Notes under the pieces: model-generated
What the model was told of the DNA's origin: nothing
Databases searched by the model: none
The model's input: only the letters and a program-made list of their open reading frames with translations
Translations under genes and position numbers: made by a program
Shown: positions 17,505 through 25,480 of the stretch, piece by piece
Layout: each line of letters begins with the position of its first letter
How positions within the stretch are numbered: the first letter of the stretch is position 1
Assembly: GCA_002110465.1 (NCBI GenBank)
Contig: NEED01000009.1
Coordinates: 1-64,000 of the forward strand
Origin: an unicellular cyanobacterium SU2
GTDB taxonomy: Bacteria > Cyanobacteriota > Cyanobacteriia > Cyanobacteriales > Microcystaceae
Direction: 5' to 3'
DNA: 64,000 bases

Positions 17505-17602
17505 ATTTTTAAGTTTATTTGATATTTTAAGTTTTACATTATCAATGTTTCATATAGACTTAATTCTAGTATAGACCATATATTATACTCCCTTTTTTTT
17601 GT

Positions 17603-18775
17603 TTATTCTGATAAAAAGTTAGCAATTTTTTTAACGGCTATTTCCAATACATCAGGTTCATGGACTAAAGCAAATCTAACATAACCTTCTCCCTGTTTTC
17701 CAAACCCCGCACCAGGAGAAGTAGCCACCCCTGTTTCTAATACTAATTTCTGACAAAATTCGATTGATTTATATTGCCACGGGTCTGGTAATTTAGCCCA
17801 AACATACATAGTTGCTTGAGGGGGTTTAACCAACCAATTAATATTATTAAGGGCTTGAATAAAAGTATCACGGCGTTGTTGAAACTTATCAACAGTTTCT
17901 TTCACGCTTTCTTGGGTTCCTTCTAAAGCCGCGATCGCGCCATTCAAAATTCCTCGATATTGATTAAAATCAACAATAGCTTTAATTTTTCTCAATGCGG
18001 TAATTAGGTCAGCATTTCCAATAGCAAACCCAATGCGAAATCCTCCCATATTGTAGGACTTAGAAAAGGTAAAAAACTCAATAGAAATAGATTTTTTAGG
18101 ATCAGCTTGTAAAATAGAAGGCGGTAATTTTATCCCATCAAAAACAATATCAGCATAGGGAAAATCATGAACTAAAACTAAATCGTGCTCTTGACAAAAA
18201 GCCACTGCTTCTTGGAAAAAAGACAAAGAGGCGATCGCCGTCGTCGGGTTATGGGGATAACTCAACACCATTAAACGAGCTTTAGCCAAAACAGAAGGAG
18301 GAATATCCCCAAAAACAGGTAAAAATTGATTTTCAGCTAACAGGGGCATTGTCTGAATTTGTCCCCCCGCAAGATAGACACCCCCTGCATGGGAAGGATA
18401 GCCAGGATCAAGCAATAAAGCAACATCCCCAGGGTTAAGTATGGTTAGGGGTAAATGGGCGGTTCCTTCTTGAGAACCGATCAAAGGTAAGACTTCTGTG
18501 AGAGGATCAATCTCAATACCAAAGCGGTGAGTGTACCAGTTAGCCACTGCTTCCCGAAAAGCGATTGTTCCGTGATGCAATAAATAACCGTGGGTTGTGG
18601 GGTCATCTAAAGACTGTTCAATAGCAGCAATAGCTATGTCTGAAGCTGGCAAATCCGATGATCCCAAGGATAAATCTATAATCGTTTTACCGGCGGATTT
18701 AGCTTGGGCTTTCGCCTGATCCATATCGGCAAAGACGTTGCTTGATAAGGCTTGTAAGCGGTTAGCAAAGCGCAT
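17603..18775 (-). CDS. PLP-dependent class I/II aminotransferase (DapL/AspC-like)
   Basis: This 390-residue fold-type I aminotransferase shows LSLGSSDLPAS at the N-terminus and LSYPHNPTTAIAS around residue 170. HDFPYADIVFDG follows around 205, then FTFSKSYNMGGFRIGFAIG with the PLP lysine near 233. RFALVHE carries the substrate-carboxylate arginine near the end. Relatives are annotated as LL-diaminopimelate or aspartate aminotransferases. The sequence alone does not separate the two, and cyanobacteria normally have a separate, longer DapL. It starts at ATG 18775. The neighbouring thioredoxin gene is upstream on the same strand. Confidence 0.85.
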   Translation of the reverse strand: MRFANRLQALSSNVFADMDQAKAQAKSAGKTIIDLSLGSSDLPASDIAIAAIEQSLDDPTTHGYLLHHGTIAFREAVANWYTHRFGIEIDPLTEVLPLIGSQEGTAHLPLTILNPGDVALLLDPGYPSHAGGVYLAGGQIQTMPLLAENQFLPVFGDIPPSVLAKARLMVLSYPHNPTTAIASLSFFQEAVAFCQEHDLVLVHDFPYADIVFDGIKLPPSILQADPKKSISIEFFTFSKSYNMGGFRIGFAIGNADLITALRKIKAIVDFNQYRGILNGAIAALEGTQESVKETVDKFQQRRDTFIQALNNINWLVKPPQATMYVWAKLPDPWQYKSIEFCQKLVLETGVATSPGAGFGKQGEGYVRFALVHEPDVLEIAVKKIANFLSE

Positions 18776-18844
18776 GGCCTTTCCATTTTTATCGGTATTA
18801 ATAATGGGTTTGAGGAGATAGTGAACAGCTATTAACGATTAACC

Positions 18845-18858
18845 ATTCACTATTCACT
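18845..18858. repeat. Short tandem heptamer (ATTCACT x2)
   Basis: Two perfect heptamer copies lie in an 85-bp gap between two minus-strand genes, with degenerate relatives (ATTAACG, ATTAACC) just before. STRR-type repeat. Confidence 0.45.
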
Positions 18859-18860
18859 AT

Positions 18861-19190
18861 CTAACCTAGATAAGGGTCTAAAATTGTCTCGATCAGTTTT
18901 TGTTTAGTGATCGCCCCTTCATGGGAGGCTAAAAGTTCTTTATCTTTATAGAGTCTTAAAGCAGGAACCCCTTCTACTTTACATTTAGCGGTTGCTTCGG
19001 GGTTTGGATCAACTTCTAATTTAACCACTTTAAGGCGATCGCTGTAGGTTTGAGCAATAGCATTCACAGAGGGAGATACTAATTGACATGGACCGCACCA
19101 AGAAGCCCAGAAATAGACTAGAACAGGTTTATCGGCGTTAAAAACTTCTTCTTCAAATTTGGGGTCAGTAATTTCGAGAACGCTACTCAT
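18861..19190 (-). CDS. Thioredoxin
   Basis: This 109-residue protein is a single thioredoxin domain with the active site WCGPC at residues 31-35 and the cis-proline loop in VEGVPALRLY around residue 77. It reduces disulfides in cytosolic or stromal-type targets. The residue after the active site is Gln instead of the usual Lys or Arg. Cyanobacteria have several thioredoxins and I cannot assign the subtype. It starts at ATG 19190 with an A-rich leader. Confidence 0.93.
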   Translation of the reverse strand: MSSVLEITDPKFEEEVFNADKPVLVYFWASWCGPCQLVSPSVNAIAQTYSDRLKVVKLEVDPNPEATAKCKVEGVPALRLYKDKELLASHEGAITKQKLIETILDPYLG

Positions 19191-19394
19191 AATTAATTTT
19201 GTGATCAGCCATTTAATTATTTCAGTTACCAGTTATCTAGGGTACAGGGTAGCCTGTTATTTTGCTTGTTTTTTGTGGGATAAATCCTGACATTGAGTCA
19301 GCAGACGTTGGCTAGTGAGGGAGGCATAACACTCAATGATTATGCCCCTCAAGATTAAAACAAGGTTTTTTGTCCTATATTTTTGGGTATCGCT

Positions 19395-20162
19395 TTAGAG
19401 ATTATCTAGTTGTTTCCGCAGGGATTCTAACTCGTCATCTACCGCCGAATCTTTAGGACTAGATGAGGTACTGGAGGCTTCAGGTAACTTTTGGGGTTCA
19501 GGAGTCCCACTAATTTGGGCTTTGAGCATGGCTAATTCGTCATCTACCCCACTGCCAGACTCCAATTGAGCAAATTGTTCTTCAATGCCAGTACCGCCCA
19601 ATTCTCCAATGGCTTGGGAACGAGCTTCCATATCTAATACTTTGGACTCCATGCGTTCAAAGGCAGCCATGGAACCACTGGTATTCACTCCACTCAAGGT
19701 TTGTTGAATTTCTGCGTTAGCTTTAGCGGCCTTAGACCGAGCGATGAGCATATTTTTCTTGGTCTTGGCTTCGGAAATTTTGCTTTCTAATGCCACTAAA
19801 TTACGCTTGAGGGTACTTACTTGACCATTTTGCTGATCAAGTTGTTGCTTAAGGGTGGCGGCGGTATCAGCATGGGTTTTCTTGCGGACTAGGGCTTCTC
19901 TGGCTAGGTTTTCATCTCCTTTAGACAGGGCAAGTTTGGCTCGTTGTTCCCATTTGTTCGCTTCTGATAGATCCTGGTTATATCGTTGCTCAGTGCGCTT
20001 TTGTTCAGCAATGGCACGGGCGACGGCTTGACGTACTTGTATCAAGTCTTCTCCCATATCATTGATGGTTTGTTCTAAGACTTTTTCAGGGTCTTCTGCT
20101 TTGCTGACGAGATCGTTTAAATTAGCTCGGACAACTCGGCTTAGGCGATCAAATAATCCCAT
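19395..20162 (-). CDS. vipp1: Vipp1/IM30, ESCRT-III-like membrane remodelling protein
   Basis: This 255-residue PspA/IM30 family protein has an amphipathic helix at the N-terminus (MGLFDRLSRVVRANLNDLV). A long helical hairpin with EDPEKVLEQTINDM and ALVRKK follows, up to about residue 215. A flexible Ser/Pro linker then leads to a terminal helix DDELESLRKQLDNL. That extra helix separates Vipp1 from PspA. Vipp1 forms rings and rods that maintain thylakoid membranes. It lies 201 bp downstream of a PspA paralog on the same strand. Confidence 0.92.
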   Translation of the reverse strand: MGLFDRLSRVVRANLNDLVSKAEDPEKVLEQTINDMGEDLIQVRQAVARAIAEQKRTEQRYNQDLSEANKWEQRAKLALSKGDENLAREALVRKKTHADTAATLKQQLDQQNGQVSTLKRNLVALESKISEAKTKKNMLIARSKAAKANAEIQQTLSGVNTSGSMAAFERMESKVLDMEARSQAIGELGGTGIEEQFAQLESGSGVDDELAMLKAQISGTPEPQKLPEASSTSSSPKDSAVDDELESLRKQLDNL

Positions 20163-20363
20163 GATGCTGTTTATCCTCTGGTGCGTGTACTAGGGTAAGT
20201 TAAATTTTAAGGTTAAAATTGCTTTTTTATGCCATTGATTATGGCTTGTCTATTTCTAGTTTGGCATATGAAGGGTCACACAGGGGGAGTGGGGAAGTGA
20301 AAACAACTTTGAGATGCTTCTGAATTAAATTGATCTGTGTTTCTCAAGAATTACGTCTTAGAA

Positions 20364-21083
20364 TTAATCGAGTTTGGCACTTATTTCTGGTGATGGTTGG
20401 TTAGAGTGGGGTGAGGTTAGTTTTTTAGCTTTGAGGTTGGCAATTTCTGCATCGATGGTTTTATTATTTTCTAAGTCCATGAATTGCTTTTCTAAGGGAT
20501 CAGCACTTAAACTTTGGGTTAAGTCTGATTCGGCTTCGAGTTCCAGAATTCTCGACTCTATCTGCTCAAAAACGCTGGTCGAACTGCCTGAGTTGAGATT
20601 TCCGACAATTTCTTGTAGTCTTTGGGAAGCCATGGCTGATCGCAGTCTCGCTAAATAAAGGCTTTTCTTGGCTTTCGCTTCGGCATATTTGCGTTCTAGG
20701 GTTCGTAAATCTTGTTTAACTTTTTCAACTACCTGATTTTGTTGTTGGAGTTGGTTTTGTATTCCTTGAGCTTGTATTTGATAAGATTGACGATTGATAA
20801 GGGCTTCTCTAGCTAGGGGTTCGTTTCCTTTATCCATCGCCAATTGCGCCCGTTCATACCATTTTTCGGCTGCTTTTTGGTGATGTGTCAACTGACGTTG
20901 CGCGCTTTTGTTGGTGGCGATCGCTTCGGCTAAGGCTCGTCGCATGGCGATCAATTCCTGTTCCATTTGGGCGATCGCTGTCTCTAGGACTTTTTCGGGA
21001 TCTTCTTGTTCTTGAATCAAACTATTAATCTGCGATCGCACCACTCGACTAATTCGGTCTAACCATTCCATAACCTTCCCCAA
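20364..21083 (-). CDS. pspA: PspA/IM30 family protein (PspA paralog)
   Basis: This 239-residue paralog of the neighbouring Vipp1 has the N-terminal amphipathic helix EWLDRISRVVRSQINSLI and EDPEKVLETAIAQM. The helical hairpin ends near residue 215. The Vipp1-specific terminal helix is missing; the tail SPHSNQPSPEISAKLD is disordered. It therefore fits the bacterial PspA type, which stabilises stressed membranes. The tandem arrangement suggests an old duplication. The start could be MGKVMEW (21083) or the second Met (MEWLDR, at 21071); the latter gives the usual N-terminus. Confidence 0.9.
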   Translation of the reverse strand: MGKVMEWLDRISRVVRSQINSLIQEQEDPEKVLETAIAQMEQELIAMRRALAEAIATNKSAQRQLTHHQKAAEKWYERAQLAMDKGNEPLAREALINRQSYQIQAQGIQNQLQQQNQVVEKVKQDLRTLERKYAEAKAKKSLYLARLRSAMASQRLQEIVGNLNSGSSTSVFEQIESRILELEAESDLTQSLSADPLEKQFMDLENNKTIDAEIANLKAKKLTSPHSNQPSPEISAKLD

Positions 21084-21200
21084 TTTCGTTAATCTATCTA
21101 TATTATATTTATTTTAAGAAACTCGCTTTTCAAGCGTTGTTTGTTGTTCCTTACTTTATTTTTGGGATTCACTTAACTTTTTGTCTCGCTTAAAATCACC

Positions 21201-22001
21201 ATGAGTCAAACTCCTCAGCAACAACCATCAGATAATTCTCCTAACTCCTTTTCATCCTCATCATCTTCATTTTCTAATCCTTTCCTTGCTCCTTTTCTCT
21301 GGCTTTTTGCCGTTATTTACACTTATATCTTACTCTTTTCTCCTCCCAATCAACTTGTTCCTGGTTTTCCCGTTTGGGCGATTCAACCTGACACAATTAC
21401 AGAAGTTCTTAACGAATCTCTAAATTTTTTCTTTGTTTTACCTTTACTCAATACTTTAGGTGTTGACGCAATGCAGTCTCCCATGGTTCCCCCTGTTTCG
21501 GAAGCTATTTTTAACTTAGCAGAAGCTTGGATTTTTATGTTTCTCCCTCTCCTTTTATCTGATCCAAGAAGTCACCATCTTCCTCGTGTTTTTATCTGGA
21601 GTTGTGCTATGTTTTTAACCAATGTTTTTTTGATTCCTTATATGGCTATGCGGGTTAAAAATCCTGCTACTAAGAATATTGATCATATTACTGCTCGTCC
21701 TCCTATTTGGTTATCTTGGTCTTTTGGTTGGATTAGTTTAACGGTAGGAATTACTGCTATAGTTTGGGGTTTTATTGGTCGTCCTGAGTGGGGAGATTTA
21801 GGGATGAGATTAGATTACTTAATTGACCAGTTAACTAGCAACAGAGTCACCATTGCTTTTACCGTAGATCTGTTACTATTTTGGCTGTTTCAATCAGTTT
21901 TGTTGGGCGATATTTTGTTGTCTAAAAATCCCCTAAAATGGGTTCGCTTTATTCCTTTCTTTGGGTTAGCATTTTGGTTGATTTCCAGGCAACACGAATA
22001 A
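21201..22001 (+). CDS. Unknown multi-pass membrane protein
   Basis: This 266-residue protein has a Ser-rich N-terminus (residues 13-27) and about six hydrophobic segments: residues 28-47, 72-90, 105-122, 130-148, 172-192 and 218-238. Notable pieces are ITARPPIWLSWSFGWISL and PRSHHLPRVFIWSCAMFLTN. I do not recognise the family, but the look is that of a conserved cyanobacterial integral membrane protein. It is divergent from the pspA gene; about 117 bp separate the two starts. A palindromic GCCTTTAAAGGC lies downstream. Confidence 0.6.
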   Translation: MSQTPQQQPSDNSPNSFSSSSSSFSNPFLAPFLWLFAVIYTYILLFSPPNQLVPGFPVWAIQPDTITEVLNESLNFFFVLPLLNTLGVDAMQSPMVPPVSEAIFNLAEAWIFMFLPLLLSDPRSHHLPRVFIWSCAMFLTNVFLIPYMAMRVKNPATKNIDHITARPPIWLSWSFGWISLTVGITAIVWGFIGRPEWGDLGMRLDYLIDQLTSNRVTIAFTVDLLLFWLFQSVLLGDILLSKNPLKWVRFIPFFGLAFWLISRQHE

Positions 22002-22424
22002 TAATAATTACGTTTATTGTACTAAAGAGTGGATTAATGAAGCCTCGCCTTTAAAGGCGAAAAGTTTTTGGTAGGAGTTCAAGCTTTTTCCAAAAACCGG
22101 CCTCCTGCCTTTCAACTGGAGTTTAGATTAACTCCCCCACAAATCACACTGTACAGTCTAGTTTAGTTGTCTGGGGGTTACAGGGGGTGAAACGAAAGAG
22201 ATAATGAGGTAAAATTAGCGAATAATTAAAAACCTTGAATCAATCTGCTTTCAAACTCCAAAATTTTAGAAAGGAAGTCTATCAACTAGATCCTGAGCAA
22301 CTATAAATTCAGCAACGCCTATTTTTTTCTATCGTTAGGGTTTTCCTTCGTGTAAATATTTGTGAATCGAAGAGACCTTTCTTATGACAATTGGGTGTTA
22401 TTGGCTCAGTCCTATGCTAGACTA
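22002..22424. other. Intergenic region upstream of the riboswitch
   Basis: About 420 bp. A palindrome, CGCCTTTAAAGGCG, at about 22049-22062 may end transcription of the preceding gene. It is followed by imperfect inverted TTTTTGG / CCAAAAA segments. A possible promoter lies at the right end: TTGGGT (22391), 16 bp, TATGCT (22413). No gene was found. Confidence 0.35.
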
Positions 22425-22560
22425 CTAAAGTCTTCGGTTCTAATGGAGATCAGCCATTAGAAGTAATGGGGAAAGTTCGGTGTAAATCCGTCGCTGTCCC
22501 GCAACTGTGATGGGAAGGTTCAACTTCTCTAAGTCAGAATGCCCGCCGATGCCAACACCA
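22425..22560 (+). promoter_or_regulatory. Cobalamin (B12) riboswitch
   Basis: The conserved B12-box core is clear. AATGGGGAAAGTTCGGTG lies near 22465, then AAATCCGTCGCTGTCCCGCA, ACTGTG, and downstream AGTCAGAATGCCCGCC. This is the adenosyl/methyl-cobalamin-sensing aptamer, which normally represses downstream genes when B12 is abundant. Just after it, ATCTG and CAGAT can pair around a GAGGT ribosome site (22574-22589), suggesting control of translation. The ORF served by that site is only 27 codons. The first full gene begins 600 bp further on. Confidence 0.93.
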
Positions 22561-22587
22561 CAAAACAAACTAATCTGCGAGGTACAG

Positions 22588-22671
22588 ATGTTTAAATACT
22601 TTCTAATTGCACAAATTATTAATTCTTTTACTACGACCTTTTTACCTACGCAACGATTATCAAGGGTGTAG
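22588..22671 (+). CDS. Small ORF directly behind the riboswitch
   Basis: A 27-codon ORF (MFKYFLIAQIINSF, then TTTFLPTQRLSRV) starts 4-5 bases after GAGGT, which itself lies inside the hairpin that follows the B12 aptamer. The placement says that this is what the riboswitch regulates. It could be a leader peptide, or the start of a gene broken by a nonsense or frameshift change. A second tiny ORF (22679-22753, MRWFSVTSAILLSTLAIRS) starts 7 bp later in another frame and is membrane-like. I cannot identify either. Confidence 0.35.
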   Translation: MFKYFLIAQIINSFTTTFLPTQRLSRV

Positions 22672-22754
22672 TAGTTAGATGCGATGGTTTTCCGTCACTT
22701 CAGCTATCTTGCTATCAACCTTGGCGATTAGATCGATTATTTTTTCGTTATAGG

Positions 22755-23159
22755 TTGTCGAGAGTGTGATTTTGCTGTGGTCTTGGAACAATAAATATTT
22801 CAATAGTGATACCCAACTAATACGATGGGTTTGACCTTTTGTTGGAGTACCCAGACAACGGCAAGAATAAACCGTAGGAATGTTAGATGGTGCGATCGCG
22901 AACGGAGAGAGTCAGAGAGACCCCGCCTTGAGAATACGGGGCTTACATCACGACTTCGTGAACCTCTCGCTACGCGCCTCGCCAAGAGCGAGATCGCACT
23001 TATTGCAGTATATTACATCGTTTAGGACAAATATTAGCTGACTACACTGTCTGTGATGAGTATCCTAATACAAGTAAGTATTGCTTTAACTAAAAATAAC
23101 AACTCTTTGACGATCGCCATAACACTACTAAATGATGTTCGTAGCAAAAGGACTAAAAG
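22755..23159. repeat. Hairpin-rich intergenic segment
   Basis: No gene is supported. Two hairpins stand next to each other: CCCCG / CGGGG at 22921-22941, and CTCTCGCT / AGCGAGA at 22964-22993 around a GC-rich loop. This GC-rich block differs from its AT-rich surroundings. It looks like the palindromic interspersed repeats seen in filamentous cyanobacteria. ORFs on both strands here are reflections of the repeat. Confidence 0.4.
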
Positions 23160-23939
23160 ATGAATTCCCAGAGCAAAAAACTGGATAGTTCAAGATTAGT
23201 TGATCAACGGTCACAGCAGGTTCCGTCGTCTTACGGCGAAGTAATCTGTGATTCACAACCCGCTCTGAATCCTTACGTATTCCCATTCAAAGTACCACCT
23301 AAAAAATTTTCATTGGCTGCTTTGAGTCAGCTAAATTTATGGCAAACAGCAGGGGAAATGGTAAGTAGTGGCAATAAGTGGCAGATATTTTTAATCACTA
23401 TTGGTAGTGCAAGCAGTATTATCTATGCACATGTGCCTTTAGTCGGTTTTGCTGCGGTAGCTGGTAACACTTTAACTCGCAAAAAAGCTCTAATTAGTAC
23501 CATGAGTATCTGGTTTGCCAATCAGCTTTATGGTTTCACCATTCGCCAATATCCCCGTACTTTAGAGTCTTTGACTTGGGGGCTAGTAATGGGTTTGGGA
23601 ACACTGCTGATTACTTGGCTAATTACCCTACAACCAAAATTTAGCCGTCATAGTTTTCGGGGTTATTTACTCTGGTTAGCGATCGCTGTTGTGGGTGGCT
23701 ATGCCATTTATCAGGGCAGTATCGTGTTAATTGCCCAGTTAATGGGCGGACATGGATTTAGTTTCACAATTTTGTGGCAAATTTTCCTAAAAGATACTGT
23801 CTGGGCTGTTGTCTTATCAGCAATTCACGCTAGTCTTGTCTGGCTGGTAATACAGATTATACCAAACTATTCTCATCCTTCTTTTCCACCCACTTACTAC
23901 TCAAGCTATCATCCCCCTGGTTGTGGAAGAAAAGGTTAA
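23160..23939 (+). CDS. Unknown membrane protein in the B12-riboswitch locus
   Basis: This 259-residue protein has a soluble 70-residue N-terminus and then about six hydrophobic segments: near residues 75-93, 95-105, 120-135, 140-160, 172-195 and 215-238. Phrases such as LVGFAAVAGNTLTRKKALIS and the overall layout recall small substrate-capture (S) components of ECF vitamin transporters. I see no decisive motif, so that is a hypothesis only. The nearest upstream regulator is the cobalamin riboswitch, 600 bp away, with tiny ORFs and hairpins between. A role in corrinoid or cobalt uptake is possible by context. Confidence 0.5.
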   Translation: MNSQSKKLDSSRLVDQRSQQVPSSYGEVICDSQPALNPYVFPFKVPPKKFSLAALSQLNLWQTAGEMVSSGNKWQIFLITIGSASSIIYAHVPLVGFAAVAGNTLTRKKALISTMSIWFANQLYGFTIRQYPRTLESLTWGLVMGLGTLLITWLITLQPKFSRHSFRGYLLWLAIAVVGGYAIYQGSIVLIAQLMGGHGFSFTILWQIFLKDTVWAVVLSAIHASLVWLVIQIIPNYSHPSFPPTYYSSYHPPGCGRKG

Positions 23940-23978
23940 TACCCTTTCAGCCAAAAGCCTGGGATTTTGACCGAGGAA

Positions 23979-24005
23979 GCGCGCCGAGGTCTCCTCGGCA
24001 AGCGC
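23979..24005. repeat. Perfect hairpin, GC-rich palindromic repeat
   Basis: GCGC-GCCGAGG-TCT-CCTCGGC-AA-GCGC forms a near-perfect 11-bp hairpin. It sits between two genes, and its high GC stands out. It could end transcription of the membrane gene (without a T run) or be a mobile palindromic unit. Confidence 0.55.
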
Positions 24006-24061
24006 AACTCTCGGTGTTGATAACTCGATTTTACAGCAACAAATATTACGGTTTGATTTCA

Positions 24062-24718
24062 ATGTACATATATTACGCCTTGGGATTTCTGGCTTTACTA
24101 TTAGTGGTTGGCATCGCGCTTTATCTAATCACTGCCCGCAGTTATGAATCGTCTGATACGGTAGCCAATTCCTATGATGAATGGACTCAAGACGGTATTT
24201 TAGAATTTTACTGGGGCGAACATATCCACTTAGGGCATTATGGTTCACCACCGCAGCGTAAAGATTTTTTGCAAGCCAAAGCTGACTTCGTTCACGAAAT
24301 GGTCAAGTGGGGAGGTTTAGATAAATTACCGACCAAGACAACTGTTTTAGATGTCGGTTGTGGCATCGGTGGCAGCAGCCGTATCTTAGCCAAAGAATAC
24401 GAGTTTGAAGTTACGGGCGTTGCTATTAGCCCCAAACAAGTACAACGGGCAACAGAATTAACCCCTGAAGGAGTTACGGCTAAATTCCAGGTAGATGATG
24501 CTTTGGCACTATCTTTTCCAGACAATAGTTTCGATGTGGTTTGGTCGATTGAAGCTGGACCCCATATGCCAGATAAAGCTAAATATGCTTCAGAAATGAT
24601 GCGAGTATTAAAACCTGGAGGTATTTTAGTCGTAGCAGACTGGAATCAGCGCGATGATCGCGCCTTCCCCCTGAATTTCTGGGAAAAACCCGTAATATAT
24701 CATGAAATCAACTTTTAA
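24062..24718 (+). pseudogene. MPBQ/tocopherol methyltransferase-like gene, 3'-truncated
   Basis: The 218-residue product has an N-terminal membrane anchor (residues 3-23) followed by the SAM fold: TTVLDVGCGIGGSSRILA, then WSIEAGPHMPDKAKYASEMMR, then VVADWNQRDDRAFPLNFWEKPV. This matches cyanobacterial 2-methyl-6-phytylbenzoquinone methyltransferase (Sll0418 type), which makes tocopherol and plastoquinone precursors. The family is about 320 residues long. Here similarity stops abruptly after FWEKPV, and the ORF ends seven residues later. The missing third contains much of the substrate site, so it is probably inactive. The start is taken at ATG 24062, which fits the family N-terminus. Confidence 0.75.
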
Positions 24719-25154
24719 TCATGACAACTGGCAACAGGCATTGATTGAAACTAATTTACTGATTATTGGTTTCAATGCTTGGAATGGTTATTTAAAGACA
24801 GGACGGGGGGTAGTTGTTTGTAGCACTAATTCCCCTTTACTCGATCGCCTTGGAGAAACTTTTAAAACTCACTTTGTCCCCCGCCCTCGTCTTGCTGCTT
24901 TTTTAAATGCTTGGCTAGCCACACCCGACACAGTAATTCTTCAAGGACACCGCATGAACGGACATATTCTAGAAGCGGTGGATAGCTACAACCCTGAACG
25001 AGATGTAATTTTATTTTTGGAATCGGGTACGAGAGTTTCCTTTTTTTACCTGAAAAATCTCCCTATAACTCCACCTGAATCTTATCAAAGGGTCAGGCAA
25101 GCTTGGTCAGAATTTCAGCTACCAACAAATTACCAGCATCGAACAAAAATTTAA
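24702..25154 (+). CDS. Unknown protein fused to the truncated methyltransferase end
   Basis: This 150-residue protein overlaps the end of the truncated methyltransferase by 17 bp in another frame. It has no signal peptide. Visible pieces are TNLLIIGFNAWNGYLKTGRGVVVCS and PRPRLAAFLNAWLATPDTVILQGH. I do not recognise it. The abrupt junction next to a cut gene suggests that a rearrangement joined foreign sequence here. The first residues may therefore not be native, and the true start could lie downstream. It has normal codon use and no internal stops, so it may be functional. Confidence 0.45.
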   Translation: MKSTFNHDNWQQALIETNLLIIGFNAWNGYLKTGRGVVVCSTNSPLLDRLGETFKTHFVPRPRLAAFLNAWLATPDTVILQGHRMNGHILEAVDSYNPERDVILFLESGTRVSFFYLKNLPITPPESYQRVRQAWSEFQLPTNYQHRTKI

Positions 25155-25182
25155 TTAATTCATTCGTTAAACAATATTAATT

Positions 25183-25440
25183 ATGACCTTTATCTTTAAC
25201 CAACTTGCACCTGTTGAGTCTGCACCCGAACTATTAGAATTTATCAAACAATACGTTACTAAATCCCAGTGCAAAGTTCCTTACACAGAGCGTTCTAGAA
25301 CTATTCAGCAGGCTACTTCCTTTATCTTACCGCCTCTAGCAAGTTCATCATAAATTATTTAGGCAGCGGCCGAAATCTTATTACAGCGAGGATTGGACAA
25401 AGTACGTACAGACTATGCGGAAAGGAAACCTAAATCTTAG
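25183..25440 (+). pseudogene. Short ORF with in-frame stops
   Basis: A 56-codon ORF (ATG 25183 to TAA 25351-25353) is followed in the same frame by TAG at 25360. Sequence reading AAAEILLQRGLDKVRTDY and ERKPKS then runs to TAG at 25438-25440. The second part looks protein-like, so a single small gene may have been broken by two stops. I do not recognise it. It is the right end of the rearranged segment. Confidence 0.3.
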
Positions 25441-25480
25441 GTGTTGATTTAAGTTTCTGTTGGTTTTGGGAAATAGGTTA

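Noticed and set aside
22800-23025. Opposed ORFs of about 60 codons on both strands
   Set aside because: Both cover the hairpin repeats at 22921-22993; Arg/Ser-rich translations of palindromes are common artefacts.
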